Shown here: piece by piece, positions 1 through 8,518 of the stretch
Layout of the letters: every line of letters starts with the position of its first letter
Position numbering within the stretch: the first letter of the stretch is position 1
NCBI GenBank assembly: GCA_964200075.2
Contig: CAXNAA020000130.1
Location: 1 to 26,841 of the forward strand
DNA: 26,841 bases
Direction: 5' to 3'
Source of the DNA: Sphacelaria rigidula
Lineage: Eukaryota > Phaeophyceae > Sphacelariales
Made by a program: the position numbers and the translations under genes
The notes under the pieces: generated by a model
Told to the model about the DNA's origin: nothing
Database searches by the model: none
Seen by the model: the letters and a program-made list of their open reading frames with translations, nothing else

Positions 1-222
1 GATTCATTCATTACGAGTCAACTTACTATACTAAAACCAAGTAATTTGCTGACGAATCATTATTTGTCCTAATCGTGGAAACTTGTGCGCGCCATATCTC
101 GAGATAGATTGCGAATTGGGCGAAAGTGAGGGTATCTATTGTCTCGCCGTGCTCCAGGGAAGTCCACACCAAAAATCGTTATCATCCGCGAAATGCATCG
201 TTCGGGGTTTCATGGAGATTTC

Positions 223-801
223 CAAGGTTGTGTTCTGCAAGGTACGGGTACCTTCTGTAGGGTATGAGATTCCGTACAGAGTTTACAGAACTGTCGGGTA
301 CCGGTATGAAAGCCTCACAGAGTTTACAGAACTGTCGGGTACAGGTATGGAAGTCTTACAGACTTTACAGAACTTGTCGGGTACGGTACGGGAGGCTTGC
401 AGAGAATCAGTACCGGCAATCGGGTAACTCTTTTCGGGTATACCCGCTCCTCGGGTTCGGGTAAATGTTGTGTACAGAAGTTACAGAACTGTCAGGTACC
501 GGTAAGAAAGTCTTACAGAAGTCACAGAACTTGTCGCGTACGGTATGGGAGGCTTACAGAAAACCGGCACCGGCAATCGGGTAACTCTTTTCGGGTATAC
601 CCGCTCCTCGGGTTCGGGTAAATGTTGTGTACAGAACTTACAGAACTATTGGGTAAGGGTATGAAGGTCTTACAGAGATTACAAAACTGTTGGGTACCGG
701 TATGAAAGTCTTACAGATGTCACAGAACTGTCGGGTACGGTACATGCCCAGAAAAATACCCCGGGCATACAGAAAACCGTACCGTACAGAACACAACCTT
801 G
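223..801. mobile_element. hAT-like MITE with 8-bp target-site duplication and internal minisatellite
   Basis: The ends are a perfect 15-bp inverted repeat, CAAGGTTGTGTTCTG at 223-237 and its reverse complement at 787-801. Each end is flanked by the 8-bp direct repeat GAGATTTC (215-222 and 802-809). An 8-bp duplication and a CA-A-G-G type terminus are usual for the hAT superfamily. The 579-bp interior is a degenerate tandem array with no transposase, so the element is non-autonomous. It lies inside a foldback-family arm. The second copy of that arm has the uninterrupted site at 3931-3938, which confirms the insertion boundaries. Confidence 0.85.
241..786 (+). repeat. Two-level minisatellite inside the hAT-like MITE
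   Basis: Units of about 40 bp repeat a core of TTACAGAACTGTCGGGTACC followed by GGTATGAAAGTCTTACAGA, with substitutions and small indels. A higher-order duplication of about 157 bp is also visible: the block starting GGCAATCGGGTAACTC occurs at 415 and again at 572, each followed by TCGGGTATACCCGCTCCTCG and GGTTCGGGTAAATGTTGTGT. The overlapping frames of this part all derive from the array and are not genes. Confidence 0.85.
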
Positions 802-1071
802 GAGATTTCAGTGTGGACGCTATCTCCGTACTGTATAGGAATTACCAGATGTGAGGTTTAATCAACGAGAAAAAATAAGCCCAGATTTTTGAGCAAATGG
901 GCACCTTCTCCTTGATTAGATCATCGATACAACATGCGGATCTTGGCCCAACTCGTCTGTGTCGATGAGATATTGCTTCGAGAGCTTCAATCCGTTTTCA
1001 GGCTGGCCGAGCTCGTAACACCCTTCCGAATCATGCTCGAAACAATGATCATCTCGGAATTATGTTGTTTC

Positions 1072-1175
1072 AACTCTATGCCGGCGAGAATAGGTCATGT
1101 ATTGAATCGGCACCAATTTCATCCGGAAAAAGTGTGCGTGATCGACATGGATTGCCCTCGCGCCCTAGGGGTTAA
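1072..1175 (+). mobile_element. Small TTAA-flanked MITE, copy a
   Basis: About 105 bp, similar to four neighbours (copies b to e). The shared core reads GTCATCTGTTGAATCGGCA, then CA.CTTCACTCGAAAAAAGT, then CCTCGCGGTCTAGGGGTTAA. The right end is well kept (CCTAGGGGTTAA, ending 1175); the left end is degraded. TTAA next to a CCCT/AGGG inverted terminus is the usual arrangement for piggyBac-type elements, so a piggyBac-like MITE is the likeliest class. It appears to share its terminal TTAA with copy b. Confidence 0.6.
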
Positions 1176-1613
1176 CCCTTGAAAGACGAGAGTAGGTCAT
1201 CTGTTGAATCGGCATCAACTTCACTTGAAAAAAGTATGCGTGGTCCAATTGGACTACCCATGCGGTCTAACACACGCGGTCATTTGGCTACACCCCAAAA
1301 TGCCTCCAGAGGGATGCGCGGCCCTCCAGGGGGAAAACACGCCTTCGGAGGCCTCCCATCCCTGTAGAGGAGACCAAACTGTACCGACCCGGAGGGCCGC
1401 GCACCCCTCCGGAGGAATTGGGGGGTATGCGCGGCGCTCCGGAGGCAAGAATAAGCCTCCTGAGGCGTTCAACCTCTCTGGAGGGAACCAAAAAATGTCC
1501 TCTGGAGGACCGCGCACCCCTCCGGAGGTGTTGAATTCCTCCTGGAGGCTCGAAAAGTGTACCCAACTGGAGGAAGTTTGGAGGTAGCCAAATGGCCGCG
1601 TGTGAAGGGTTAC
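1172..1613 (+). mobile_element. Small TTAA-flanked MITE, copy b, interrupted by another MITE
   Basis: The left end TTAACCCTTGAAAGACGAG starts at 1172, and the family core follows to TGCGGTCTAA at 1261-1270. The expected right end GGGTTA resumes at 1607, after a 334-bp insertion (1271-1604). Removing the insertion and one AA dinucleotide restores the TCTAAGGGTTA terminus seen in copy d. Confidence 0.7.
1271..1604. mobile_element. MITE with CACACGCGG termini, copy 1
   Basis: Inverted ends of about 20 bp: CACACGCGGTCATTTGGCTA at the left, and GGTAGCCAAATGGCCGCGTG then TG at the right. Both ends are flanked by AA, consistent with a 2-bp duplication but too short to prove it. The interior has no gene. 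It consists largely of short palindromic blocks of the CCTCCGGAGG type joined by GGGCCGCGCA-like linkers, and would fold into many hairpins. A second copy with the same architecture is at 17042-17392. The frames seen on both strands arise from these blocks. Confidence 0.75.
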
Positions 1614-1630
1614 CAAGGAGGAGCGATCCG

Positions 1631-1738
1631 TTAACCCTTATCCCCGATGGGGATAGTCTATCTGGATCACGCAAACTTTTTTCAAGTGAAATTGGTGCCA
1701 ATTTAGCAGGGGACCTACCCTCGCGGTCAAACGGTTAA
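1631..1738 (-). mobile_element. Small TTAA-flanked MITE, copy c (reverse)
   Basis: Begins TTAACCCTTATCCCCGATGG and ends CCTCGCGGTCAAACGGTTAA. Its interior is the reverse complement of copies a, b and e (GGATCACGCAAACTTTTTTC, then AAGTGAAATTGGTGCC). Length is 108 bp. Confidence 0.7.
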
Positions 1739-1833
1739 ATATGTCAGACGCAACGTGAAATAGATGCCATGCGTTCGATTAACACCTGCCACTAACACAC
1801 GATTGTGGGGGCAAATGGTCCCAACAGGGTTAA

Positions 1834-1941
1834 TTAACCCTTGGACCGCGAGATTAGTCTTTCTGGATCATGCATACTTTTTTTCACTCGAAATTGATGC
1901 CCATTCAACAGAAGACTATAACCTCGCGCTCTAAGGGTTAA
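1834..1941 (-). mobile_element. Small TTAA-flanked MITE, copy d (reverse)
   Basis: Begins TTAACCCTTGGACCGCGAG and ends CTCGCGCTCTAAGGGTTAA. These are near-perfect inverted termini bounded by TTAA, 108 bp in all. This is the best-preserved member of the cluster and the reference for the family termini. Confidence 0.75.
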
Positions 1942-2028
1942 GTAGTGGTGGGTGCTTTCTGTTGATGAGCTTTTGAACAGTGACACTAATGTTCGGAGAC
2001 AAGCTTTTGCCTCCGAACGGTTCCCTCC

Positions 2029-2134
2029 TTAACCCTGCGATGACGAGAAAAAGTCATCTGTTGAATCCGCATCAACTTCACTCGAAAAAAGTATTCATGA
2101 TCCAGATGAAGTACCCTCGCGGTCTAGGGGTTAA
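2029..2134 (+). mobile_element. Small TTAA-flanked MITE, copy e
   Basis: Begins TTAACCCTGCGATGACGAG and ends CCTCGCGGTCTAGGGGTTAA, with the family core between (GTCATCTGTTGAATCCGCA, then CAACTTCACTCGAAAAAAGT). Length is 106 bp. Confidence 0.75.
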
Positions 2135-2169
2135 GAGACTGTTTGAATACGGGCACGTACCCAGCCGGT

Positions 2170-2524
2170 CGCCCCGGTGGCTCAGTTGGTGACGTCGACA
2201 CCTTCTGACGGTTGAATCGTGGGTTCAATTCTCGGAGCGATCTGAGACCTTTTCTCGTACCATGCCCAGCAGTGGAGAGCGACAATGTCGTAGATAAACA
2301 AAATTCGACTTGATGCTCAATGACGGAAAGCGACTGCTGAACCTCTCTCGCGATAAAGAAGAAAGGGAAGGACCGCAGGAGAACCGTGACGGATTAAAAA
2401 ATAAACAAAAAAGAAAAAGCTCCTGCGTTCACCTTCCCCCTGTGAGACGGCAGCTGATGCGCCCACTTATACCGAAAGGCATAGACCTGCGTCCAGAATA
2501 GAAGGGACGACAATACACACACAC
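2170..2524 (+). mobile_element. tRNA-derived SINE, copy 1
   Basis: The head is tRNA-like, with an RNA polymerase III A box TGGCTCAGTTGG at 2178-2189 and a B box GGGTTCAATTC at 2221-2231. The body matches the element at 25222-25579 along its whole length, including ATGCCCARCAGTGGAGAGCG, CTGAACCTCTCTCGCGATAA and CCGAAAGG.RTAGAC.KGCGTCCAGAATAGA. It ends in a CA-rich simple tail. No clear target duplication remains, possibly because the foldback element inserted at its 3' edge. It is not a functional tRNA gene because the acceptor stem does not pair. Confidence 0.8.
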
Positions 2525-2527
2525 GCC

Positions 2528-4146
2528 TACGAGCTGGGCCGGCCTAGACGCGAATTGAAGCTCTCAAAGCAATATCTCATCGACACAGACGAGTTGGGTC
2601 GTAATCCACATATCGTATTAATCGTCTGATCATGGGGAAGGGGACCATGTGCTCAACAGTCTTGGCTATTTTTTCCTTGTCGGTTGAATCACATTTCAAA
2701 TAATTCCTATACCGTACGGAGGTAGCGTCCATACTAAATTATATACGAAACCCCGAACGATATGTAAAGCGGATGATGACGATTTTTGGTGTGAACATTA
2801 TCTGGGGCACGGGGAAACGATCGATACCCTCATTTTTGCCTAATTCGTTATCTGTGCCGAGATATGGGTGCACATGAAGTTACAAACTCAAATTAATATA
2901 TTTCGAGCAGAGGCACTAAGTGCACTAAATGTGGATATTTCGTCTCAGTCTTTGAGAGTTGTGCTTTGAAAACTCGTATGGAGAACCGCTACAGGCTGGG
3001 CCAGCCTATAAGCGGATTTGTACTTTGCAGGCGAATTCGCAATTTTTTTCTTGGAGTTGGAAAGTGAAATTTTGTATGGACAATCAACAGGGCATGATGA
3101 AAAGCTGTCTGTGAGGTCCCGAAGACTTTTTTTTTTTATGAGTTGGGGGCATTTTACTATAACTTCGAGACCCCATAGACAGCCTTTCTTCATTCACTGC
3201 TAATTGTCCATACCAAATTTCACTGTCCAACTCCAAGAAAAAAATTGCGAATTTACCTTTGAAAAACCGTGTCGGTGGAAATTCGGAACAATATATTGCA
3301 GGCCGTTTATTGGTCCACGTTTGGTGTCTGTAGGTTGAAACTTTGTGCGAGACCTCGCTAGGTCATGATGAACCAAGAAAAACGGATGAGGTTGGTTTAT
3401 ACTTTTATTTTTCACTGATTGAGGGCGTTTTAGTACGGTCACGACCATTTCTTTACGACAACGCACGAACCTCTCATCAAAAAAAATAATGAAGGCCCTT
3501 TTTTTTTTTACTCAGCATACCTCTGTCGTTCTCCAGGCCAAGTTTCAAATCACAATTCTAAAAATTGAGCTTAAAAATTGAGATAAGGCCCAAAAGCAAT
3601 GTTCATTTCTCCTCAAAACTCCCCTAAAAACACCAAAAAAGATGAAAAAATTGCACAAGCTGTGTTTTTATCTCATCATGCACTAGCGGTTCTCCGTACC
3701 AAATTTCATCGCTCAACTCTCAAAAACTGAGACTCGATATCCAGATTTAGGTCATCTAGTGCCTCTACTGGTAATCTACTGATTTTAGTATGGAAATTTA
3801 TGTGCGCCATATCTCGATATACATAACGAAGTAGGTGAAGGTGAGGATATCTCTCGTCTCCCCGTGCTCCAGGGAAGGTCCACACCAAAAATTGTCATAA
3901 TCCGCTTGATCGATCGTTCGGGGTTCCATACAGATATTAGTGTGGACGCTATCTCCGCTTGGTATAGGAATTACTAGACATGGGGTTTAATCATCGATAA
4001 AATATTCGCCCAGATTTTTGAGCAGATGGGCACCTTCCCCTTGATTAGACGATTAATACGATATGCGGATCACGGCCCAACTCGTCTGTATCGTTGAGAT
4101 ATCGCTTTGAGAGCTTAGATCCGTTTTTAGGCTGCCCCAGCTCGTA
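2528..4146. mobile_element. Foldback element with about 460-bp inverted arms
   Basis: The left arm (2528-2990) is the reverse complement of the right arm (3685-4146) at roughly 70-80% identity by eye. Matching anchors from outside in: TACGAGCTGGGC / GCCCCAGCTCGTA; ACAGACGAGTTGGG; CATATCGTATTAATCGTCT; CCCCGAACGAT; TTTTTGGTGTG; GAGATATGG; GAGGCACTA; GAGAACCGCT. A GCC triplet flanks both ends (2525-2527 and 4147-4149), a possible 3-bp target duplication. The 690-bp centre holds a separate palindrome and A/T-rich sequence. No transposase is visible. Confidence 0.8.
3021..3262. repeat. 240-bp palindrome in the centre of the foldback element
   Basis: The arms at 3021-3124 and 3163-3262 are reverse complements at about 75-80%. 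Examples are TTCTTGGAGTTGGAAAGTGA against TCACTGTCCAACTCCAAGAA, TGTATGGACAAT against ATTGTCCATACC, and GTCCCGAAG against CTTCGAGACC. The loop of about 38 bp contains a T run. The arms share the motif CCATACCAAATTTCA..TCCAACTC with the inner end of the outer arms (near 3696), so palindrome and outer arms may come from one amplified module. Confidence 0.75.
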
Positions 4147-4297
4147 GCCCGTACGCATCACGAACAGAAGGTCCCGGGTTCAAGAAATAAATGGTGAATA
4201 TCCTCTGAAGTAGAGTTGAAAACGCGTGGAAGAATTCCTGCGGGGATAGTCGGTGGTGGATAACCGAACACACGGAGAAGACATGTAACTTGAATGC

Positions 4298-4888
4298 AGC
4301 CTTTTGCTTTTTATTCGTGCATATATTTTCGAATAAAACGGGGTTTCACGCATAACCTTGTGCGTGTTTTTGGAAACGTATGTTTTTGGAGATTTCAGCA
4401 TAACAAAGGCATGAAAGCCAAGTTTTACGCATAACTTGACGCGCATAGTACTCCAACGGGATTATGCACCCCATGCCCAGCAGCTAGAAGCTGCCCACGG
4501 GTGCTCCATATGGAGTGGCTCATCGAGTCGTGGCGTTTGTGTCCTAGTTTTTTTTCAACTGTGTTGCGGATCTGATATCGGGTTTTGTGCTGTACGTAAA
4601 CTACTCAGTGGTTATGTGAAACTGATGAAAAAAAAACGTGTCATGTTTCGTATCAGACGCACGTCGGCTTTTGCTTTGTATGCGCTTTTTTTTTCATGCC
4701 GGAAGGTACGTTCCATCAGCCGTGCCGCCAGAAACCGCCTCAAGAAGGACTTGAAAAAGGGGCATTAGTCACGCATATTTCAGCAAAATACGCTTAAATC
4801 GGCGCATGATTTTCCCCTGTGAGCATGAAGAAAAATGATCTGAAACGCATACAAAAAAAGACAGAACGCGCATAAAAAGCAAAAGGCT
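4298..4888. mobile_element. TIR element with repeated CGCATA motifs
   Basis: The left end AGCCTTTTGCTTTTTATTCG and right end (inverted) AGCCTTTTGCTTTTTATGCG match over about 20 bp. A third, internal copy of the motif lies near 4670. The subterminal sequence is rich in CGCATA/TATGCG hexamers, as expected of transposase-binding repeats in TIR elements. Possible degraded flanking duplications are ACTTGAATG and ACGTGAACG. No protein is recognisable. An internal + frame (4436-4768) resembles nothing. Confidence 0.5.
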
Positions 4889-5780
4889 ACGTGAACGGCA
4901 ATATGCCTACCGCTGGCCGGTGTATTGTTGAATTCCTACAAAATCTCCAAGAGGTTTATGAAATGGGGGGGTGATGTGGGAACCACCACATAGAAAATAC
5001 TCAAAAGTATCTGTCAGGGAATCACCTTTTCACCAGTTCGAAAGAAAACGTCACCAGAAACAAGTTGTGGCAGCGTACTCACCACCAAAATTTCGCCGAG
5101 GTTGAGATGCTTTTGCCCGCAACAACTCTTATACGAGTTTGTAGTCCTCACCGATGTCAACAGGCCTCTCGTGTATCACTCCATGTCGGTTGTCGCGTGG
5201 GAGCAACAAAAAGTGCAAGGGAGTGTAAGTACAGAACGTGGCACACTCCCCTTCATGGTGAGTTCAATATAGTGAAGCCGAGAGGGGAATATGAGCTGGG
5301 CCAGCAGTAAATCCCGCATTCGATTCCCCGTCACAACTTCTCATGTTTCCCAAATCAGCGCGACGTGAGCATATCGCTGTGGACTGTACACCAACCTGGT
5401 CACACACGGCACCGCCGCTAGTTGATTGGCGCAGTATTGGCGATGACGTCATTGCAGCATCAAGTACCGGATACGTCGCCTGTCGTCGCGTGACAGCGTG
5501 TCTGGAGACGTTTCGTTTCACAAAATGTGCTGGAATCACCACAGACAGTTGCGCCGCTTATGCACACGAACACCCGATATGCGCAGGCAAGAGCACACTG
5601 GTAGTGCTGCAAGATGGCATCAAGCTGAACAGCTCCATCATGGGAGAGATACTCCGAGCCGACTGTCGTATATGATCTTACAAGGGAGAAGTACTACTCA
5701 CCCCTCTCCCCCCAGAGCAAAACCGTCACCACAATATCGAGACCCTTTGCAACCCGGGAAGTACGAGAGATAATGCACAC
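4889..5780. other. No recognised gene
   Basis: Mostly unique-looking sequence of moderate GC. A + frame at 5343-5675 (110 residues) is open but has no motif I recognise and no splice context that supports it. The motif GAGCTGGGCCAGC at 5293-5305 and its inverted form at 6171-6183 resemble the ends of the foldback family, but the sequence next to them does not. Confidence 0.4.
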
Positions 5781-5781
5781 A

Positions 5782-5865
5782 TTTTTTTTTGTCGTGTCGA
5801 GATTTGAACTCGTGACCTGTGTAATTCGGGGTTGTTGTATCAGTTTGACCAGCGGGGCGCAGCCG
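5782..5865 (-). mobile_element. tRNA-like SINE head (reverse strand)
   Basis: Read on the minus strand there is an A-box-like TGGTCAAACTG (5841-5851) and a B-box-like GAGTTCAAATCTC (5799-5811), followed by an A run (5782-5790 read in reverse). The acceptor ends do not pair, so this is a tRNA-derived repeat and not a tRNA gene. The body of the element cannot be delimited because there is no second copy here. Confidence 0.4.
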
Positions 5866-5989
5866 CGTCACACGAAAAGTGCGACGCTACGCCCAATTTG
5901 GAGTAATTTTGTCCCAAACTTTACTAGGATGCCCTTGATGCAAGTGCCCACAACGTTGTTGGAGGTGCAGCCGTTTTTATAAATTTTCA

Positions 5990-6367
5990 CGAATTTATAG
6001 CATTTCCCCTGTTTGTTGCAGAAACTTCAACTCGCTCTAACTTTTTTTTTTTCTCCTCTGCACCTCCTACAGGGTCGCGCGGGTTGATGATAGAAATGTG
6101 TCAAAATTTCAGTGCCTGACTCTTCGAAGTGCCAATAGGATCGCCATTCTTCCTTGAAAAATCGCTGTCAGCTGGCCCAGCTCGTACATGAAATCCAAGT
6201 GGTTATTACCGATACTGAAACCGGTAGTAGTCGACTGCATTAGAACAAAGTTGTTGTAGACCGCAGCGAGCTCATGCCATTCAAACCCATACTGAAACCA
6301 AGTGACATCCAGCGTGTTCAGAGTGATTCCCCTCCAACAGGAATAATCCGATCGTGGATACCGGCGA
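5990..6367. other. No recognised gene
   Basis: A/T-rich sequence with a T run near 6043-6054. No open frame of interest and no second copy in the window. Confidence 0.4.
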
Positions 6368-6392
6368 GGCGAGTTCTTATCGGAGATTATTC

Positions 6393-7220
6393 AGGCGGGA
6401 TCTTATCGACAGTGATGATCACTTTGCAAACAATCACTTTCGTGAAAAACGACCCATGATTGGTTGCTGCGACCCCCCCCGAAAAACAAAAAAACAAGAA
6501 AAGTGCCCAAAAATCACTTTAGCAAAAGTGATTTCAGGAAGTAAAAAAACACTGCTTGAAATTTCTTTTTCGAAAGTGATTTTGTGACACCTCGAACGGG
6601 AACATGAAACACCCCTTCGACAGGGATATAACCGAAGACTTCTCAGACAAGTCAACACAACCAGACGTTGACCTGAGGATCGCATTGCCCTCGCAAACTG
6701 AAACATGCCGCTCCATCCATTGCTGCTCATTACTTGAGCATGCTGTGCGTGACCTTGCTCAAATCGGTTCAAAATTCAGTGAGAAATGAAGATTTGCGTT
6801 AGACACGCGCACAGCACGCGCTCACAAACCGTCCGCAACGGCACGTTTTCGGTTTCAATTTGACACGCACGCGGGCCGCCTCTCATCCAGTACTGGACGG
6901 ATTTCCGTCGAACAAAGACTGTCGTTTGTAGATGATTGAGAGCTAGCGCTTGAGCTAATGCGTGTGAGTGAGTGTCTGTGCGTGGATTTTCGTGGCTCGG
7001 TATGTCGGCTCTGTGTTACCTCGTTGCGTCCTGTCTGCAGCAGTACAGAGGTATAGGGCTAACGGCAACTTGAAAAAACGCCGCATCTGTGTGCAGATCT
7101 GGGCTTCAATCTGGACTAAACTTCTTGTCGATAAGACTCAGCACTGGTCGTTGTGGGGGCAATCACTTCTCCAAAAACGATTTTTTTAAAGTGATGATCA
7201 CTTCCGATAAGACCCCGCCT
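6393..7220 (+). mobile_element. TIR element with AGTGATGATCACTT termini, unit 1
   Basis: The left end AGGCGGGATCTTATCGACAG, followed by TGATGATCACTTT, is the reverse complement of the right end AAAGTGATGATCACTTCC followed by GATAAGACCCCGCCT (ending 7220). Palindromes such as ATCACTTTAGCAAAAGTGAT occur just inside. The roughly 600-bp core aligns with unit 2 through GACGTTGACCTGAGGATCGC, GACACGCGCACAGCACGCGC and the CAGATCTGGGCTTCAATC region. No transposase frame is apparent, so it is probably non-autonomous. Confidence 0.7.
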
Positions 7221-7289
7221 CATCACTTTTCAAAATATCACTTTTCGAAAAACGGCCTGTGATCGGTCGCTCCGATACCCACCCCACCC

Positions 7290-7617
7290 CACCCCCCCAA
7301 TACACATATGTGTTTCTTCTCCCCTTTTTTTCTTCGTTTTATCGTATTTTATTTCATTTGCTCTTTACTTTTCTCTTCTTTTCCTTTTGTTTTTGTTCTA
7401 GGTCAGTCAATTTTTTCTGTGCTTTGCCTGTGTCGACTTTTTTATCACTATTTTCTGGTACGACTTGGTTTGCTATGTCGTTCTGTTCGACTTTTTTTTT
7501 CCTCTTGCCTTTTTTCAGAGCGTGCTCCAGTTTCGTTTTCCTTGGGTACGTCTATCATGAGACTGCGGCTGGACCCCTGGGGGGTCCGTAACAGTGCGGC
7601 AATCAATCAAAAATCAA
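7290..7617 (+). mobile_element. 5'-truncated LINE-type fragment with AATC-repeat tail
   Basis: A T/C-rich stretch leads into GTCTATCATGAGACTGCGGC, then CCTGGGGGGTCCGTAACAGT and GCGGCAATCAATCAAAAATC (7550-7615). The same block occurs at 22836-22918, with tail (AATCA)n. A conserved 3' end followed by a short simple repeat is typical of non-LTR retrotransposon 3' ends. Open frames over the pyrimidine-rich part are compositional. The 5' limit is uncertain. Confidence 0.55.
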
Positions 7618-7654
7618 CCAATGTATAGTTGTGTCATGCATAGAAGAAAAGTGA

Positions 7655-7783
7655 TTAGCGCCCAAATGTTCGACGTCTCCACGAGTATTAGAAGTAGGAA
7701 CGGTGCTCCGTCTCGAAAAGAATGTGTGATCACTGGTCAAATGACTAAGGCAAGTGACAAATGAGTATGCCCTCCCCCCCCCG
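7655..7783 (+). repeat. Dispersed repeat family with C-run end, copy 1
   Basis: Contains GGTGCTCCGTCTCGAAAAG, GGTCAAATGACTAAGGCAAG and ATGAGTATGCCCTCCCCCCC. Two further copies share this order of motifs at 18147-18258 (same strand) and 19484-19610 (opposite strand). No inverted ends or tail are obvious, so its class is unknown. Confidence 0.65.
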
Positions 7784-8518
7784 GCTCCCACAAAAAGCGC
7801 CCCAAAACCACCTTCGCAAAAGCGATGTCAGGAAGTAAAAAAAATTCTTGAGTCACTTTTGCAAAAGTGATTCGATGTTTACCTCGGATGGAAACATACA
7901 TGTCCCGTTGATTGGGGCACATGCAAGGTCTCGACACACAACCCAAGACGACCAGAGGTGAACCTGAGGAACGCGTTGCCCCTGCGAATCAAGAACACCC
8001 AGCTCGAGCCGTAGCTGCTCATCACCTGAGCTCGTAGTGCATTCATTACCTTGCTCGAATCTTCTCAGAATTCAATCAGAAACGATGATTCGTGTGAGAC
8101 GCGCGCATAGCACACGTACACAAGGGTCAGCAACGACACGTGTCCGGTTGCCATCTTACACGCACATGACCTCCTTTCATCCAGATACACAACGAATTTT
8201 TGGCGAACAAACGCCGCTGTGCGTAGATGAGTAAGGGCTAGAGTTGGAGCTAATGTGTATGAGTGGTGGGTGTCTGTGTGGTTTCTCGGGTTGTAGATGT
8301 TGTGTTTGTTGCCTTGATGGGTCTGTCCTGTAGCACAGAGATGTTACACTGGCGACCACTTCCACAACCGCCGCATTTCTGAACCTGTAAGCGGATCTGG
8401 GCTTTGATCCGAAGAAAAAATGCTCTCGATACGACTCAAACTGGTCGTTGTAGGGACGCTCAGTTTTTCAAAAATGAATTTTTGAAAAGTGATGATAATG
8501 TCCGATAAGAACACGCCT

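Larger units (their letters stand above)
1..1017 (+). mobile_element. Single arm of the foldback repeat family, cut by the window start and split by a MITE
   Basis: From about 83 to 1017, leaving out 223-801, this stretch aligns with the right arm of the foldback element at 2528-4146 (roughly 3807-4146). Shared landmarks are the CCATATCTCGA start, the GTGCTCCAGGGAAG block, GTTCGGGGTT, the GTGTGGACGCTATCTCCG block after the inserted MITE, and the terminus ending GAGCTCGTA at 1017. No left arm is present in the window, so this is either a solo arm or an element whose left part lies upstream. Short frames inside it resemble no protein. Confidence 0.75.
6368..8518. mobile_element. Composite region bounded by AGGCG..GTTCTTATCGGA inverted ends
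   Basis: The left boundary AGGCGAGTTCTTATCGGAG (6368) is mirrored at 8518, where the reverse complement reads AGGCGTGTTCTTATCGGAC. Between them lie two diverged direct copies of one element (6393-7220 and about 7226-8518), the second interrupted at about 7290-7785. No target duplication is visible at the outer ends, so this could be two neighbouring insertions and not one composite transposon. Confidence 0.5.
7226..8518 (+). mobile_element. TIR element of the same family, unit 2, interrupted
   Basis: It restarts at about 7226 with TCACTTTTCGAAAAACGGCC and TGATCGGTCGCT, parallel to 6435-6470 of unit 1. It is broken at a C-rich stretch near 7275 and resumes near 7785 (AAAAAGCGCCCCAAAACCAC). 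It then follows unit 1 to the end at 8518. Identity to unit 1 is about 65-75% by eye, so the two are old copies. Confidence 0.6.

Noticed and set aside
83-621. Overlapping short + strand frames
   Set aside because: They are translations of the minisatellite units inside the MITE, and unit length changes break any common frame.
1254-1701. Open frames of 120-137 codons on both strands
   Set aside because: They follow the palindromic CCTCCGGAGG tiles of the MITE, which are open in several frames at once. The sister MITE at 17042-17392 does the same.
2170-2245. tRNA gene
   Set aside because: A and B boxes are present, but the acceptor stem does not pair, and the unit continues into a body shared with the copy at 25222, so it is a SINE.
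5343-5675. 110-codon + strand frame
   Set aside because: No recognisable motif, no splice or neighbour support; length is within chance expectation.
5290-6186. Complete element bounded by GAGCTGGGCCAGC ends
   Set aside because: Only the terminal 13-16 bp match, no duplication flanks them, and the motif is itself nearly palindromic.
7259-7628. Phe/Ser-rich frames of about 110 codons resembling a membrane protein
   Set aside because: The hydrophobicity comes from a T/C-rich tract in a LINE-type fragment.
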